In this document: positions 54,993 through 64,000 of the stretch, in pieces
Numbering within the stretch: position 1 is the first letter of the stretch
Layout: every line of letters starts with the position of its first letter
From: Corbicula japonica
Lineage: Eukaryota; Mollusca; Bivalvia; Venerida; Cyrenidae
NCBI GenBank assembly: GCA_038501625.1
Contig: JAZAYU010001139.1
Span: forward strand, 1 to 64,000
Reading direction: 5' to 3'
Length of the DNA: 64,000 bases
Made by a program: the position numbers and the translations under genes
Notes under the pieces: generated by a model
What the model was told of the DNA's origin: nothing
The model's input: only the letters and a program-made list of their open reading frames with translations
The model's database searches: none

Positions 54993-55324
54993 GATAACGT
55001 CAGAGCAGATGTCGATGAAGAGCCATCAGTTTATGATACCTGTTTGGCGATTAGTGATGACAATAAAGAAACACAGTGCATAACTTTAAATTTTATTCGA
55101 AAAGTAAGATACGTTAATGATGAAGAAATCGTGGACAGCATTGAAAGTTATGTTGACTATTGGTCATACCCTGGCTATTGAACTGTTGTATAATAAATGT
55201 TATAATAAACTGAAAATCACTAAAAACATTGTAGAAACTGAAAATGAATAAATAACTGTGTCAAGATTATTTCAACAAGTAATGTAATCATTCTGTAAAA
55301 ACCATTTCTTTTTGTTGTCGGGAG

Positions 55325-55704
55325 TGTCGCAAAGTTTGCGATGTTTGTTATTAATATAAATACGGTGTCTGTTTCTTGCTCCTTCGGAGTTCTTGCTCCT
55401 TTGGATGACTTGCTCATTCGGAGTTTGTTATTTCATTTATGCACGAAAATCATGCAATTTATTACTTTTGGCGGGAAAATTTGGTATATAAGGGGTAGTT
55501 TGATATTTAGTATAGGCTTCTTCTTCTTTTGTAGTGAAAATAAGAGTAAAATTTGTATTAAAATTAAAATTAAATTAAATAAATCTGGATGTTGTATCTG
55601 ATTCGTCTTGGGAATTAAAGTAATAAAAATGGATATATTTGTGTTGTGTTTAAATTCCAGTGTAGCCTTGAAATAAGGATTAAATAATAAGGATCTTGGC
55701 TACA
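55325..55704 (+). repeat. LTR 2 (middle, 380 bp)
   Basis: Identical by eye to LTR 3 and different from LTR 1. It serves both as the 3' LTR of unit 1 and the 5' LTR of unit 2. Confidence 0.93.
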
Positions 55705-55849
55705 TTGTTTGGTCCCGCGAACCGGATATAGAATAGAAATTGAAAACAAAGCAAAATCGAGTGTTGTGACGGATATTACAGTGCTGTGATATTGGAGCAT
55801 TTATTTCGTATAAAATATTTTGTGCATTCATTGAGGGATTTATTTCATC

Positions 55850-56656
55850 ATGAGTAGTGTTCCTCACTTGAAAGGTGTACGGACGAGGTATAGAAATATA
55901 CTCGAAAGGAAAATAGATGAGAGAAAGAGGATACTTCTTTGCGATAAGGAGATCGACACGATTGAAAGTGCACTAGCTACAACAGGTATGTGTTGTGATA
56001 CATTAAAACTGTATAGCGAGAAATTAGAAAACCAAAGTGAGAAATTGGCTTCCGCCATTGGAGAAGATGATGATGAATTTATAGAAAAAATAACTGAAGA
56101 GGATAGTACCTTATGCGAAGAGGCTATCAATTGTTTTATGAAGTTAAAACATCACAGAGAAATGTTACTTAGTTTCAAGGAACAACGTAAGGATACTGCC
56201 CCAAGTGGAGATAATCCAATGATGATGTTGCAACAAGACATGCATAAGCTCATGGAGCTTCAGATACAACATCAAGAAACAATACTAAAGGCTCAAACTA
56301 AAAGTGCTAAAGTGTCTTCTGTAAAACTGCCAAAGCTGGATTTGATTTCATATGACGGGGATAAGACCAAATGGATAGAATTCTGGGATTCGTTTAAGTG
56401 TTCTGTTCATGACAACAAGATTCTTTCCGACAGTGAAAAGTTCAATTACTTAAAAAGTAAATTGCATGGTGAAGCTAAAAGTGCAATTTCAGGCTTGATG
56501 CTTTCAGATGGGAATTACCGCTTAGCTATTGATATACTGAAGGAAAGATTTGGTGATAAGCAAGAAGTTATAGATGTTCACTATAACCAACTGATCAACT
56601 TACAACCAGTCAAAAATGATACAAGGCAGTTGAGATCATTCCTCGATAATGTTTAG
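55850..56656 (+). CDS. gag: BEL/Pao gag N-terminal part, unit 2
   Basis: Same as 50513-51319 except for one residue (Asn to Tyr near residue 223, from AAT to TAT). It carries the same in-frame TAG at its end. Confidence 0.85.
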   Translation: MSSVPHLKGVRTRYRNILERKIDERKRILLCDKEIDTIESALATTGMCCDTLKLYSEKLENQSEKLASAIGEDDDEFIEKITEEDSTLCEEAINCFMKLKHHREMLLSFKEQRKDTAPSGDNPMMMLQQDMHKLMELQIQHQETILKAQTKSAKVSSVKLPKLDLISYDGDKTKWIEFWDSFKCSVHDNKILSDSEKFNYLKSKLHGEAKSAISGLMLSDGNYRLAIDILKERFGDKQEVIDVHYNQLINLQPVKNDTRQLRSFLDNV

Positions 56657-56704
56657 AGACACCTTCGTAGTCTAGAGATTCTTGGACAAAATACAAACCA
56701 AGAT

Positions 56705-57679
56705 GTGTTTGTATCCATGGTGAGAGCCAAGTTGTCTGAACATGTGCTGATACAATTAGAGTTGAAAAAGGGTGCTGACAAAAAGTGGAGTATAGAAGGT
56801 CTACGTGAAAGCTTGAAAGAATACGTTATGGCAAGAGAAAGAGCTGAAAAACAGGGTAATGCCAGTAATAAGGGACATGAATCTAGTTCTGCAAAATTAC
56901 CATCTGGAAATAAAGATACAACAAATAAACGAGAGCCACACAAAGGACCAACAAACTCTACACACGCACTACCGACTCTAGCCAAGCAGAAATCAGAACA
57001 ACAGCCTCAGTCTGAAGATTATGTAAATAAATGCCGTTACTGTAAACAGAAACACTGGAGTGATCAGTGTAGCAAGTACAGATCTATAACTGAACGGAAA
57101 GAACAACTAAAGGATAGTTGTTATAAGTGTTTGAAAGTAGGACACCGAGCTCGTAATTGCAAAAGAAGCAAAATATGTGTGTATTGTGGTGAAATAAACA
57201 AGCATCATCGCAGTTTATGTCCTCAGAAATTTCATCTGAAAGGAGATATTGCACACTTGGTCAGTGATATAGAGATTGAAAAAGACACTCCAGAAGAAAG
57301 TGTGCTTATGTCTTCGAGTGAAACGGTGTTAATGCAAACTGTTTCAACAAAAATAAAAAATCCTGATAAGAAAAACAACAAACAAGCTAGAATTCTACTG
57401 GATTCAGGTTCACATCGAACCTACATAACGGAAAAGCTGGCAAATGAGATCGAGTTGACAGCCATTGGTGAACAAGAAAAAAAGCTAGTTACTTTTGGAA
57501 GTAATAGTTCGCAAACAATAAAAACAAAATATGCAAACCTTAACGTTATGTTAAAGAATAGACAGTTTACTACCATTACTGTCAACATCGTTCCGACAAT
57601 AAGTGGTGCACTTCATCGTCGCCCAGTAAAAGCATTGAAAAAAGAACAAGTGAAACACATTCTGGAAAGTGTTGATTAA
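56705..57679 (+). CDS. Gag C-terminus and protease, unit 2
   Basis: Protein identical to 51368-52342, including the terminal TAA and the in-frame continuation after it. Confidence 0.82.
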   Translation: MFVSMVRAKLSEHVLIQLELKKGADKKWSIEGLRESLKEYVMARERAEKQGNASNKGHESSSAKLPSGNKDTTNKREPHKGPTNSTHALPTLAKQKSEQQPQSEDYVNKCRYCKQKHWSDQCSKYRSITERKEQLKDSCYKCLKVGHRARNCKRSKICVYCGEINKHHRSLCPQKFHLKGDIAHLVSDIEIEKDTPEESVLMSSSETVLMQTVSTKIKNPDKKNNKQARILLDSGSHRTYITEKLANEIELTAIGEQEKKLVTFGSNSSQTIKTKYANLNVMLKNRQFTTITVNIVPTISGALHRRPVKALKKEQVKHILESVD

Positions 57680-57861
57680 GCGGATACACTACCAACAGAT
57701 AAAGAGTCATCATCAATCGAAATGTTGATAGGTAATGATTACTACCTCGATTTTATTCTCTGTCAGAAGCTAGCGATACAACCAGGTCTATTCTTGCTTG
57801 GCTCAAAATTTGGTTGGATTCTTTCAGGCCGTACAAGTGATTGTGAAACCCACAATGAGCC

Positions 57862-59265
57862 GTGTATGTTAATTTTCACACAAGGGTTGAAATAATGAAC
57901 ACATCAATGATTTCAAGTATTGGTAGTGTTTTGTCGACCAAGCCGAATTTAGAAGACTTCTGGCAATTAGAGTCAATTGGAATCTTGAATAAATTCAGCA
58001 ACAGTGGTGATGATATCGCGATGAGCCAATTTCGGGAGACTGTGAAATTCGAAAATGGTCGGTATCAGGTGACTTGGCCATGGATCAACGAATTACCTTA
58101 TTTACCTGATAACAGAAAGTTGGCGCTAGGGCGTTTACAAAGTTGTGTGTCAAAATTAAAAAATAAACCAAGTCTCATGGAAAAATATGATTCAGTCATA
58201 AAAGAGCAGTTAAGAGAAGGCATAATCGAAAAGGCAGAAAGATCAAAACCAGACGGAGTAGTGCATTATCTACCTCATCATGCCGTGGTTACGCCACAGA
58301 AGACAACAACTAAATTACGTGTTGTCTATGATGATTCTGCAAAGACAAGGACAGAAAATAAAAGTTTAAACCAATGTTTGTATAGAGGACCTGTCATGAT
58401 TCAAGATCTATGCGGCATGTTGCTAAGATTCAGAATGAGCCCGATAGCAATGGTAGCTGATATAGAGAAGGCATTTCTACAAATCGGCCTTCAGTCTGAT
58501 CAACGGGATGTAACACGCTTCATGTGGTTGAAAGATTGTACTAAACCTTCTGTAGACGAGGGTAATGTAGAAGAATATCGTTTTTGCCGTGTACCCTTTG
58601 GGGTTATATCGAGTCCGTTTCTTCTGGGTGCCACAATAGACCACCATTTGAGTATGTACAATAGTGATGTTGCAACCAAAATAAGAAAAGATATCTACGT
58701 TGATAACCTAATTACAGGTGCTTCAAATATCGCGGAAGCCATGGAGCTATACAAAAAGTCGAAATCAATGCTTCAAGAGGCATCGATGAATCTTCGGGAG
58801 TGGATAACAAATGACAAAGCCGTAAACGAATTTATTCCCTCCGATGACAGAGCTAATGATGAAGTTGTGAAGGTTCTTGGTCATCATTGGGATGTAAATG
58901 AAGACACTATAAGACTTAAAGCACCAAAGCCTATTCTTGATAAACCTGAGATGACAAAACGTGATGTGTTAAAAACACTAGTTTCTGTCTTCGATCCGCT
59001 TGGTCTGCTGTCACCAGTGCTTCTTCGGGGCAAAGTGCTTCTACAGTCGTTGTGGATGAAACGTCTGGATTGGGACGACCAACTAGAAAATGAAGATATA
59101 GAGAAGTGGTCAGGTATGGTGGCTGACTTCAATGAAATCAGTAAAGTAGCACTATCAAGATATTTCTTCGTGCCAACTTTAAAGGCAGTGCCAACAACCT
59201 ACACATTATGTTGTTTCTGTGATGCGTCGGCTTGGCTTATTCCACATTTATATACCTACGTATAA
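57862..59265 (+). CDS. pol: BEL/Pao reverse transcriptase, unit 2
   Basis: Protein identical to 52525-53928, with the same frameshifts at both ends and the same YVDN motif. Confidence 0.88.
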   Translation: MYVNFHTRVEIMNTSMISSIGSVLSTKPNLEDFWQLESIGILNKFSNSGDDIAMSQFRETVKFENGRYQVTWPWINELPYLPDNRKLALGRLQSCVSKLKNKPSLMEKYDSVIKEQLREGIIEKAERSKPDGVVHYLPHHAVVTPQKTTTKLRVVYDDSAKTRTENKSLNQCLYRGPVMIQDLCGMLLRFRMSPIAMVADIEKAFLQIGLQSDQRDVTRFMWLKDCTKPSVDEGNVEEYRFCRVPFGVISSPFLLGATIDHHLSMYNSDVATKIRKDIYVDNLITGASNIAEAMELYKKSKSMLQEASMNLREWITNDKAVNEFIPSDDRANDEVVKVLGHHWDVNEDTIRLKAPKPILDKPEMTKRDVLKTLVSVFDPLGLLSPVLLRGKVLLQSLWMKRLDWDDQLENEDIEKWSGMVADFNEISKVALSRYFFVPTLKAVPTTYTLCCFCDASAWLIPHLYTYV

Positions 59266-59326
59266 ACCAAGATGAAGTGATAACGGTAAATTTAGCATTT
59301 ACAAAGACACGCCTCGCTCCAGTAAA

Positions 59327-59806
59327 ATGTCCATTCCACGCTTAGAGCTTTTAGCTGTAGTTATTGGCGTCAGGTGCCTTCAACTTGTTAAAAATCAATT
59401 AAGAGTGCTTTTAGCAAATATGTACTTGCGGTCAGACTCCAAATGTGTTTTGAGCTGGATAGATTCAAAGAAAAATCTGTCCGTGTTTGTAAAAAACAGA
59501 GTATCCGAGATTAAAGAAAACTCAGAAATTAAGTATGAGTATATACCAACAAAGGAAAATGTAGCTGATTTAGCTTCAAGGGGAACAACTTTGAATAAAC
59601 TCATTAAAACTAACTTGTGGTGGCATGGACCGGAGTGGTTATGTCAACCAAGCAAAGAGTGGCCATCGTTTAATTTCACATTGGACGAGAATTCGAACCA
59701 GAAATACAAGGATGAAGTGAAAGAAGAGAAAATTAGTGTAGAAACCTCGTTACGTGAAAATGGCGAGAAAATAGCTATGAGCGAAGGAATTAGCTGTTAC
59801 AGCTAA
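59327..59806 (+). CDS. RNase H/A17 region, unit 2
   Basis: Differs from unit 1 at two residues: Trp to Arg next to the SDSK motif, and Gln to Pro in the KEW(Q/P)SF segment. The first lies beside a probable catalytic Asp. Confidence 0.82.
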   Translation: MSIPRLELLAVVIGVRCLQLVKNQLRVLLANMYLRSDSKCVLSWIDSKKNLSVFVKNRVSEIKENSEIKYEYIPTKENVADLASRGTTLNKLIKTNLWWHGPEWLCQPSKEWPSFNFTLDENSNQKYKDEVKEEKISVETSLRENGEKIAMSEGISCYS

Positions 59807-59819
59807 AAGAGGTGATTAT

Positions 59820-60362
59820 GTGCGCAAAGATAACCAGGAATACGAGGAGGTTAGCGATGATGACACGATATTGGATTTGTTACAATTTGGAAAGCCTATT
59901 GATGAAAATGACATTAATGAAAAAATATGTGATTTTGACATTAATCAATTAGGTGATGCTGACGTTGTTGCATGTGACGTAAACGGTGATGAAGACGTTG
60001 TTGCATGTGACGTAAACGGTGATGAAGACGTTGTTGCATGTGACGTAAACGGTGATGAAGACGTTGTTGTATGTGACGTAAACGGTGATGAAGACGTTGT
60101 TGTATGTGACGTAAGCGGTGATGCAGACGTTGTTTTATGTGACAACATAAATGATAAAGAAGTGAATTACTGCATTAACATTACAGAATCTGTTAAGAGT
60201 GGTGAACCCGATCGTCAATTTTCTGACACTAACATATTCGATTACAGTGATATAAGTGATGCTGACAGTTATTCCGTGGATCACGGCGCTGTTTCAGAGA
60301 GCAATTCGCCACAAACTGCAGAAAGCTATGTACTTACAGATGACGACAGTACAACGAATTGA
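59820..60362 (+). CDS. Acidic repeat ORF, unit 2
   Basis: About 180 codons. It has six 11-residue repeats against five in unit 1; the extra one is a variant (DVVVCDVSGDA). The same TGA and the same open extension follow. Confidence 0.6.
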   Translation: MRKDNQEYEEVSDDDTILDLLQFGKPIDENDINEKICDFDINQLGDADVVACDVNGDEDVVACDVNGDEDVVACDVNGDEDVVVCDVNGDEDVVVCDVSGDADVVLCDNINDKEVNYCINITESVKSGEPDRQFSDTNIFDYSDISDADSYSVDHGAVSESNSPQTAESYVLTDDDSTTN

Positions 60363-60694
60363 GATAACGTCAGAGCAGATGTCGATGAAGAGCCATCAGT
60401 TTATGATACCTGTTTGGCGATTAGTGATGACAATAAAGAAACACAGTGCATAACTTTAAATTTTATTCGAAAAGTAAGATACGTTAATGATGAAGAAATC
60501 GTGGACAGCATTGAAAGTTATGTTGACTATTGGTCATACCCTGGCTATTGAACTGTTGTATAATAAATGTTATAATAAACTGAAAATCACTAAAAACATT
60601 GTAGAAACTGAAAATGAATAAATAACTGTGTCAAGATTATTTCAACAAGTAATGTAATCATTCTGTAAAAACCATTTCTTTTTGTTGTCGGGAG

Positions 60695-61074
60695 TGTCGC
60701 AAAGTTTGCGATGTTTGTTATTAATATAAATACGGTGTCTGTTTCTTGCTCCTTCGGAGTTCTTGCTCCTTTGGATGACTTGCTCATTCGGAGTTTGTTA
60801 TTTCATTTATGCACGAAAATCATGCAATTTATTACTTTTGGCGGGAAAATTTGGTATATAAGGGGTAGTTTGATATTTAGTATAGGCTTCTTCTTCTTTT
60901 GTAGTGAAAATAAGAGTAAAATTTGTATTAAAATTAAAATTAAATTAAATAAATCTGGATGTTGTATCTGATTCGTCTTGGGAATTAAAGTAATAAAAAT
61001 GGATATATTTGTGTTGTGTTTAAATTCCAGTGTAGCCTTGAAATAAGGATTAAATAATAAGGATCTTGGCTACA
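60695..61074 (+). repeat. LTR 3 (380 bp)
   Basis: Ends GGATCTTGGCTACA and is followed by ACCAG, the direct repeat of 49983-49987. Confidence 0.93.
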
Positions 61075-61112
61075 ACCAGCTTCATATATAACTTAACACA
61101 AGTTTTATTTAA

Positions 61113-61387
61113 ACTAGAATGTGTCCTTGGACACTGATGCCCCCACTGCTGCAACAAACTTTGAAATGACAAAGGGCCATAACTCTGGTCAAAATGGTCG
61201 CAGGAAATATTGCTTACTTTTCGATCATCTACACATCCTGCTTGATCATCTTTGTAAGTTTAAAAGAATTCCGCCTTATAATTTAGGAGGAGTTGATGCC
61301 ACAAGATTTGGGGACGTACGTAAGGACGGACAGACGGACGGACGGACGAGTGCAACTCTATATGCCTCCCACCTTGAGGGGGCATAA
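61113..61387 (+). mobile_element. TGCCCCCAC/GGGGGCATAA short element
   Basis: Head ACTAGAATGTGTCCTTGGAC and ATGCCCCCAC, middle AAAGGGCCATAACTCTGGTC, tail GGACGGACAGACGGACGG and GAGGGGGCATAAAAA. It resembles the short elements with GTCCGTCC runs elsewhere in the window. The reading frame through it is incidental. Confidence 0.6.
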
Positions 61388-62239
61388 AAAGGGTGGGCAC
61401 ACATTCCAAAACTATTTACAGAAGAGCATGTTAATAGATTAAAATAAAAACTTTAAAACCACCGAACTCGAAAAATATCAAAATATTCCAGGCTCGGTTT
61501 GATTGAATCTGTTCATTAGCAGAAATGGGAGTGCATAATTATTACTGTTCACGCCGCCTTACCGCAGTTTGAGCGCAACTTAATATTTGACATATATAAG
61601 TAGCTTTAAAATTCGCTTAACTACGAACATATATGTAGTAGATTTGTTAGTATGTTGGAAATGATGTAGGTAATAATGATCAAATAATCGTCGTCAAAGC
61701 TAAAATCCTGAAATGCAAGTTTAAGGTTAATTCTTTTTTTTTCATTATTTAAATCACATGTTTGTGAGTGTAAGTTTAAACGAAACTTTTTAAACCTTTT
61801 AAGTATTTCGACAATTTAAATGTAGCAAATACCAGTATTGAAAGAGAAGGAAAGTTTCAAGTGCTGCATTGGACGGTTGGTATTTCCTGCCAAAAAAGTC
61901 AAATAAACTTCTGATTTACGTCGTAGAGTTTACACAAGACAAACACCATAAACACTAATTTATTTCTTCAATATCCTGAAAACCATTTACTCCTTAAAAT
62001 TAAATACATGGTTGGGGTTAATGGTTATAAATTGATAATGCACTACTTTTTGTCAAATAATGCTATGTTATGAATCATGGTACTTTAAGATATGAAAATA
62101 ATGGTAACTTAATGTCAACTTCCTTTGCTAATGATGCTAATGATGTTACTACTAAGCATAATTAGTTCATTACTTTTGATCACTTAATAAATAATGATAC
62201 AAATTATCACTAAGAATGATGGCTAATAAAGGTGCTTGA
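61388..62239. other. Mostly unidentified; dispersed repeat at 61470-61590
   Basis: 61470-61590 (CCAGGCTCGGTTTGATTGAA ... TTGAGCGCAACTTAATATTT) is shared with 63080-63230 and, inverted, 29955-30110. The rest is AT-rich. Confidence 0.5.
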
Positions 62240-62245
62240 TTAAAC

Positions 62246-62472
62246 CTGATTACTACTCCCATCTGTTTCTTTCAACCTGTTACTCCCTTTCAACATTTTA
62301 CCCACATCAAAGTCATCCTCCTTCTGTCTTTTTAATGTTGAAGGATCTTTCTTAGAACTTCCCGCAGTTTCCGCATCTCTGTTTGCTGAACTACATCTCT
62401 TGGTAGCAGTAGTGTTATCTATACGAGTTTTCTTCTTTTTATGTCTTATCAAAGATCTGTTCATTTTTAACA
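62246..62472 (-). CDS. Possible internal exon, Lys/Ser-rich
   Basis: On the minus strand an acceptor TTATTTACAG precedes 62472, and CAG|GTTTAA stands at 62246/62245. Between them is an open frame of about 75 codons with a basic RHKKKKTR cluster and a Ser/Lys/Asp-rich tail. Alternatively the frame reads on from an ATG at 62533 with a hydrophobic N-terminus (MGVWHLLFVLLL) and stops at 62240, giving a 97-residue protein. No family is recognised. The splice reading is favoured because of the clean acceptor. Confidence 0.3.
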
Positions 62473-64000
62473 CTGTAAATAAATAAGAATTATTTGATAA
62501 CAAAAGAACAAACAGCAGGTGCCAGACACCCATCTTTATATTAGGTTAATAGTTATAACTAATATAAAATTCTATCACCCAATACGGAGTGTTTACACGT
62601 GCCATTGTATTAACGATGCTGAACAAAACTGTAGCTCTAACTGTTTCTTACACAATTAAAGTTCAAAAGAGACATACATGTCATGTTGCATTTTGATGCA
62701 TGCTGATCTATTTATGCATTCTATTACACAAAGTGATCTTGTATGCAAGTAAAACAGTATCATTAAAAAATCTTAAAGATGGTTGGAAATTGATTTGATA
62801 AGCTTCATTCTACATGTATCTCACCTTTGGAGTACGTACAGCGTTAGTGTAATGTTTTATACATTTTAAATAAATAACATGACAAAATAGAAGGAGGGGT
62901 ACACCTTATGCTTTTCCATCAAGTTTGAAAATTTTTTTTAAAAAGTGTAATTGGAGTGGGTTACCCCCACAGACCAATGACCTGAGCTTGAAATGTTGAA
63001 CTCCCCACCATGCTGTTAGCCACTCGACAATTCTTTATTAAATTTGTTTAATACCTTTGCTACGGCATTATAATAGAAGCAAAGGGAACTTTGAAAGCCA
63101 TCGAACATGACAAATATGAAAATATTGCAGGCTCGGTTTGATTGAGCCTGTTCATAGACAGTTATGGAAATGCATATTACTGCCCAAGCCGCCAAGCCCC
63201 GGGTTGAGCGCAACTCAATATTTAATCCAATAAATCCAATAAAGTACAATTTTGACCATCCCAAACGAACGATGGTGTGCATATGGCGGTGGACATGGAA
63301 CCTTAAATGCGGTATTTCAGATTAATACCATTCCATGTTCAGCGGCGTATGGTTCCCAGATAAAAGAATGGGTTCGCCCTAAACAAGAAAACAATGGGCG
63401 GAACTAAACAGAATAGGATTTTGACAGGGGATCTTAGAATATAAATCCTGCATATCACAGACAACGCCACAGGCAAAATTTAAAATGCAGGAAGTATATC
63501 CATGGGGGTGATTGAACAATATCTGAATCTATACGGGCTATGATATTGAAACCACCTATCTCAAAGCTGGCCGAAATATTGAAACAAAAGGTAATTTAAG
63601 AAGTACTATTAAAAAAATTCACCTAACACTTTCGCAAACTAAAACATTAACCAAAGCGGGGCAGTGACGCCGACAAAAAAGTAAGTACACAGGAATTAAA
63701 ATTTACACCTAAATTTCAAATTTTCAAACCTAGTTCCCTAAGTTAGATATTCATAATTCTTTAATATAAATATAATCATCTTAATAGGAAACCGGCATCT
63801 AATACTTGAATTTTTAATCTGTTACTGATACTTTCACGCTACGAACAAGTTGCAAGCGAAAAATCAGGTTACTGATCACGTTTGATTTCAAGACAGTTTC
63901 AGAAGTCTTTTAGGTTGCGACGTATACGTAACACTTTCAGACAAGACGCTGTGTTCATAATACATATATGCACCCCGGTTACGAAGTTTGTCATGTTACA
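62473..64000. other. Unidentified; dispersed repeat at 63080-63230
   Basis: The repeat is the same family as 61470-61590. The minus-strand frame at 63016-63282 runs through it. No other feature supported. Confidence 0.45.

Larger units (their letters stand above)
49988..61074 (+). mobile_element. Tandem BEL/Pao LTR retrotransposon array
   Basis: Three 380-bp LTRs alternate with two internal regions. Unit periods are 5337 and 5370 bp; the 33-bp difference is one extra repeat in the acidic ORF. The flanks are ACCAG at 49983-49987 and 61075-61079, a 5-bp target duplication around the whole array. The protein order (DUF1759-like gag, zinc knuckles, aspartic protease, RT, RNase H/A17-like) is that of BEL/Pao elements. 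No integrase region (H2C2 zinc finger, rve core) is present in the 850 bp between RNase H and the following LTR, and no envelope. Confidence 0.93.

Noticed and set aside
59945..60148. Ser/Thr-rich frame antisense to the acidic ORF
   Set aside because: Mirror of the 33-bp repeat on the other strand; no independent evidence.
63016..63282. 88-codon minus-strand frame as a gene
   Set aside because: Lies in a dispersed repeat also present at 61470-61590 and 29955-30110.

Overview
The window is eukaryotic, AT-rich and repeat-dominated. It most likely comes from a bivalve mollusc: exon-sized coding pieces are separated by GT-AG introns, and many short elements are of the kinds I associate with bivalve genomes (elements beginning AGCTCACC or TTATGCCCCC with GTCCGTCC runs, TACTGTGGTATCATT-type MITEs, a BEL/Pao retrotransposon). 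The species assignment is inference. There is no operon structure and no CRISPR array.

Layout. (1) 0.7-7.5 kb, + strand: four phase-compatible internal exons of the kinetochore coiled-coil gene NUF2; the third intron (about 5 kb) is packed with nested repeats. (2) 7.7-16.4 kb: several element families, each carrying an internal tandem array with a 143-170 bp unit, and a module present in three diverged copies (about 11.1, 12.3-13.3 and 14.2-16.4 kb). (3) 16.4-33.1 kb: a large composite insertion lying between two (TA)n tracts. The outer flanks match a contiguous sequence at 12.0-12.3 kb, which acts as an 'empty site'. The insertion holds a 3.7-kb long-TIR element with GTCTGCCTAA arrays, several fold-back elements and many hairpins, and no gene I can support. 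(4) 33.1-45.4 kb: a 169-bp tandem-array element, a 1-kb hairpin-ended element whose terminal hairpin contains a 40-bp satellite that also forms a nearby array of about 24 units, a hAT-like MITE with a perfect 8-bp target duplication, and other MITEs. (5) 46.2-47.3 kb, - strand: the terminal exon of a protein with an N-terminal zinc-binding region and what looks like a dual-OB domain. (6) 48.4-49.8 kb, - strand: a broken reverse transcriptase. (7) 49,988-61,074: a tandem BEL/Pao LTR retrotransposon (LTR-internal-LTR-internal-LTR) flanked by the 5-bp repeat ACCAG. It lacks an integrase region, carries breaks shared by both units, and ends in an acidic repeat ORF. (8) 61-64 kb: small dispersed repeats and one possible coding exon on the - strand.

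The two host genes (NUF2 and the dual-OB-like gene) have no evident functional link. Most of the window is transposable-element biology, and the most informative signals are the relations between insertions: nesting, empty sites, target duplications and shared lesions.
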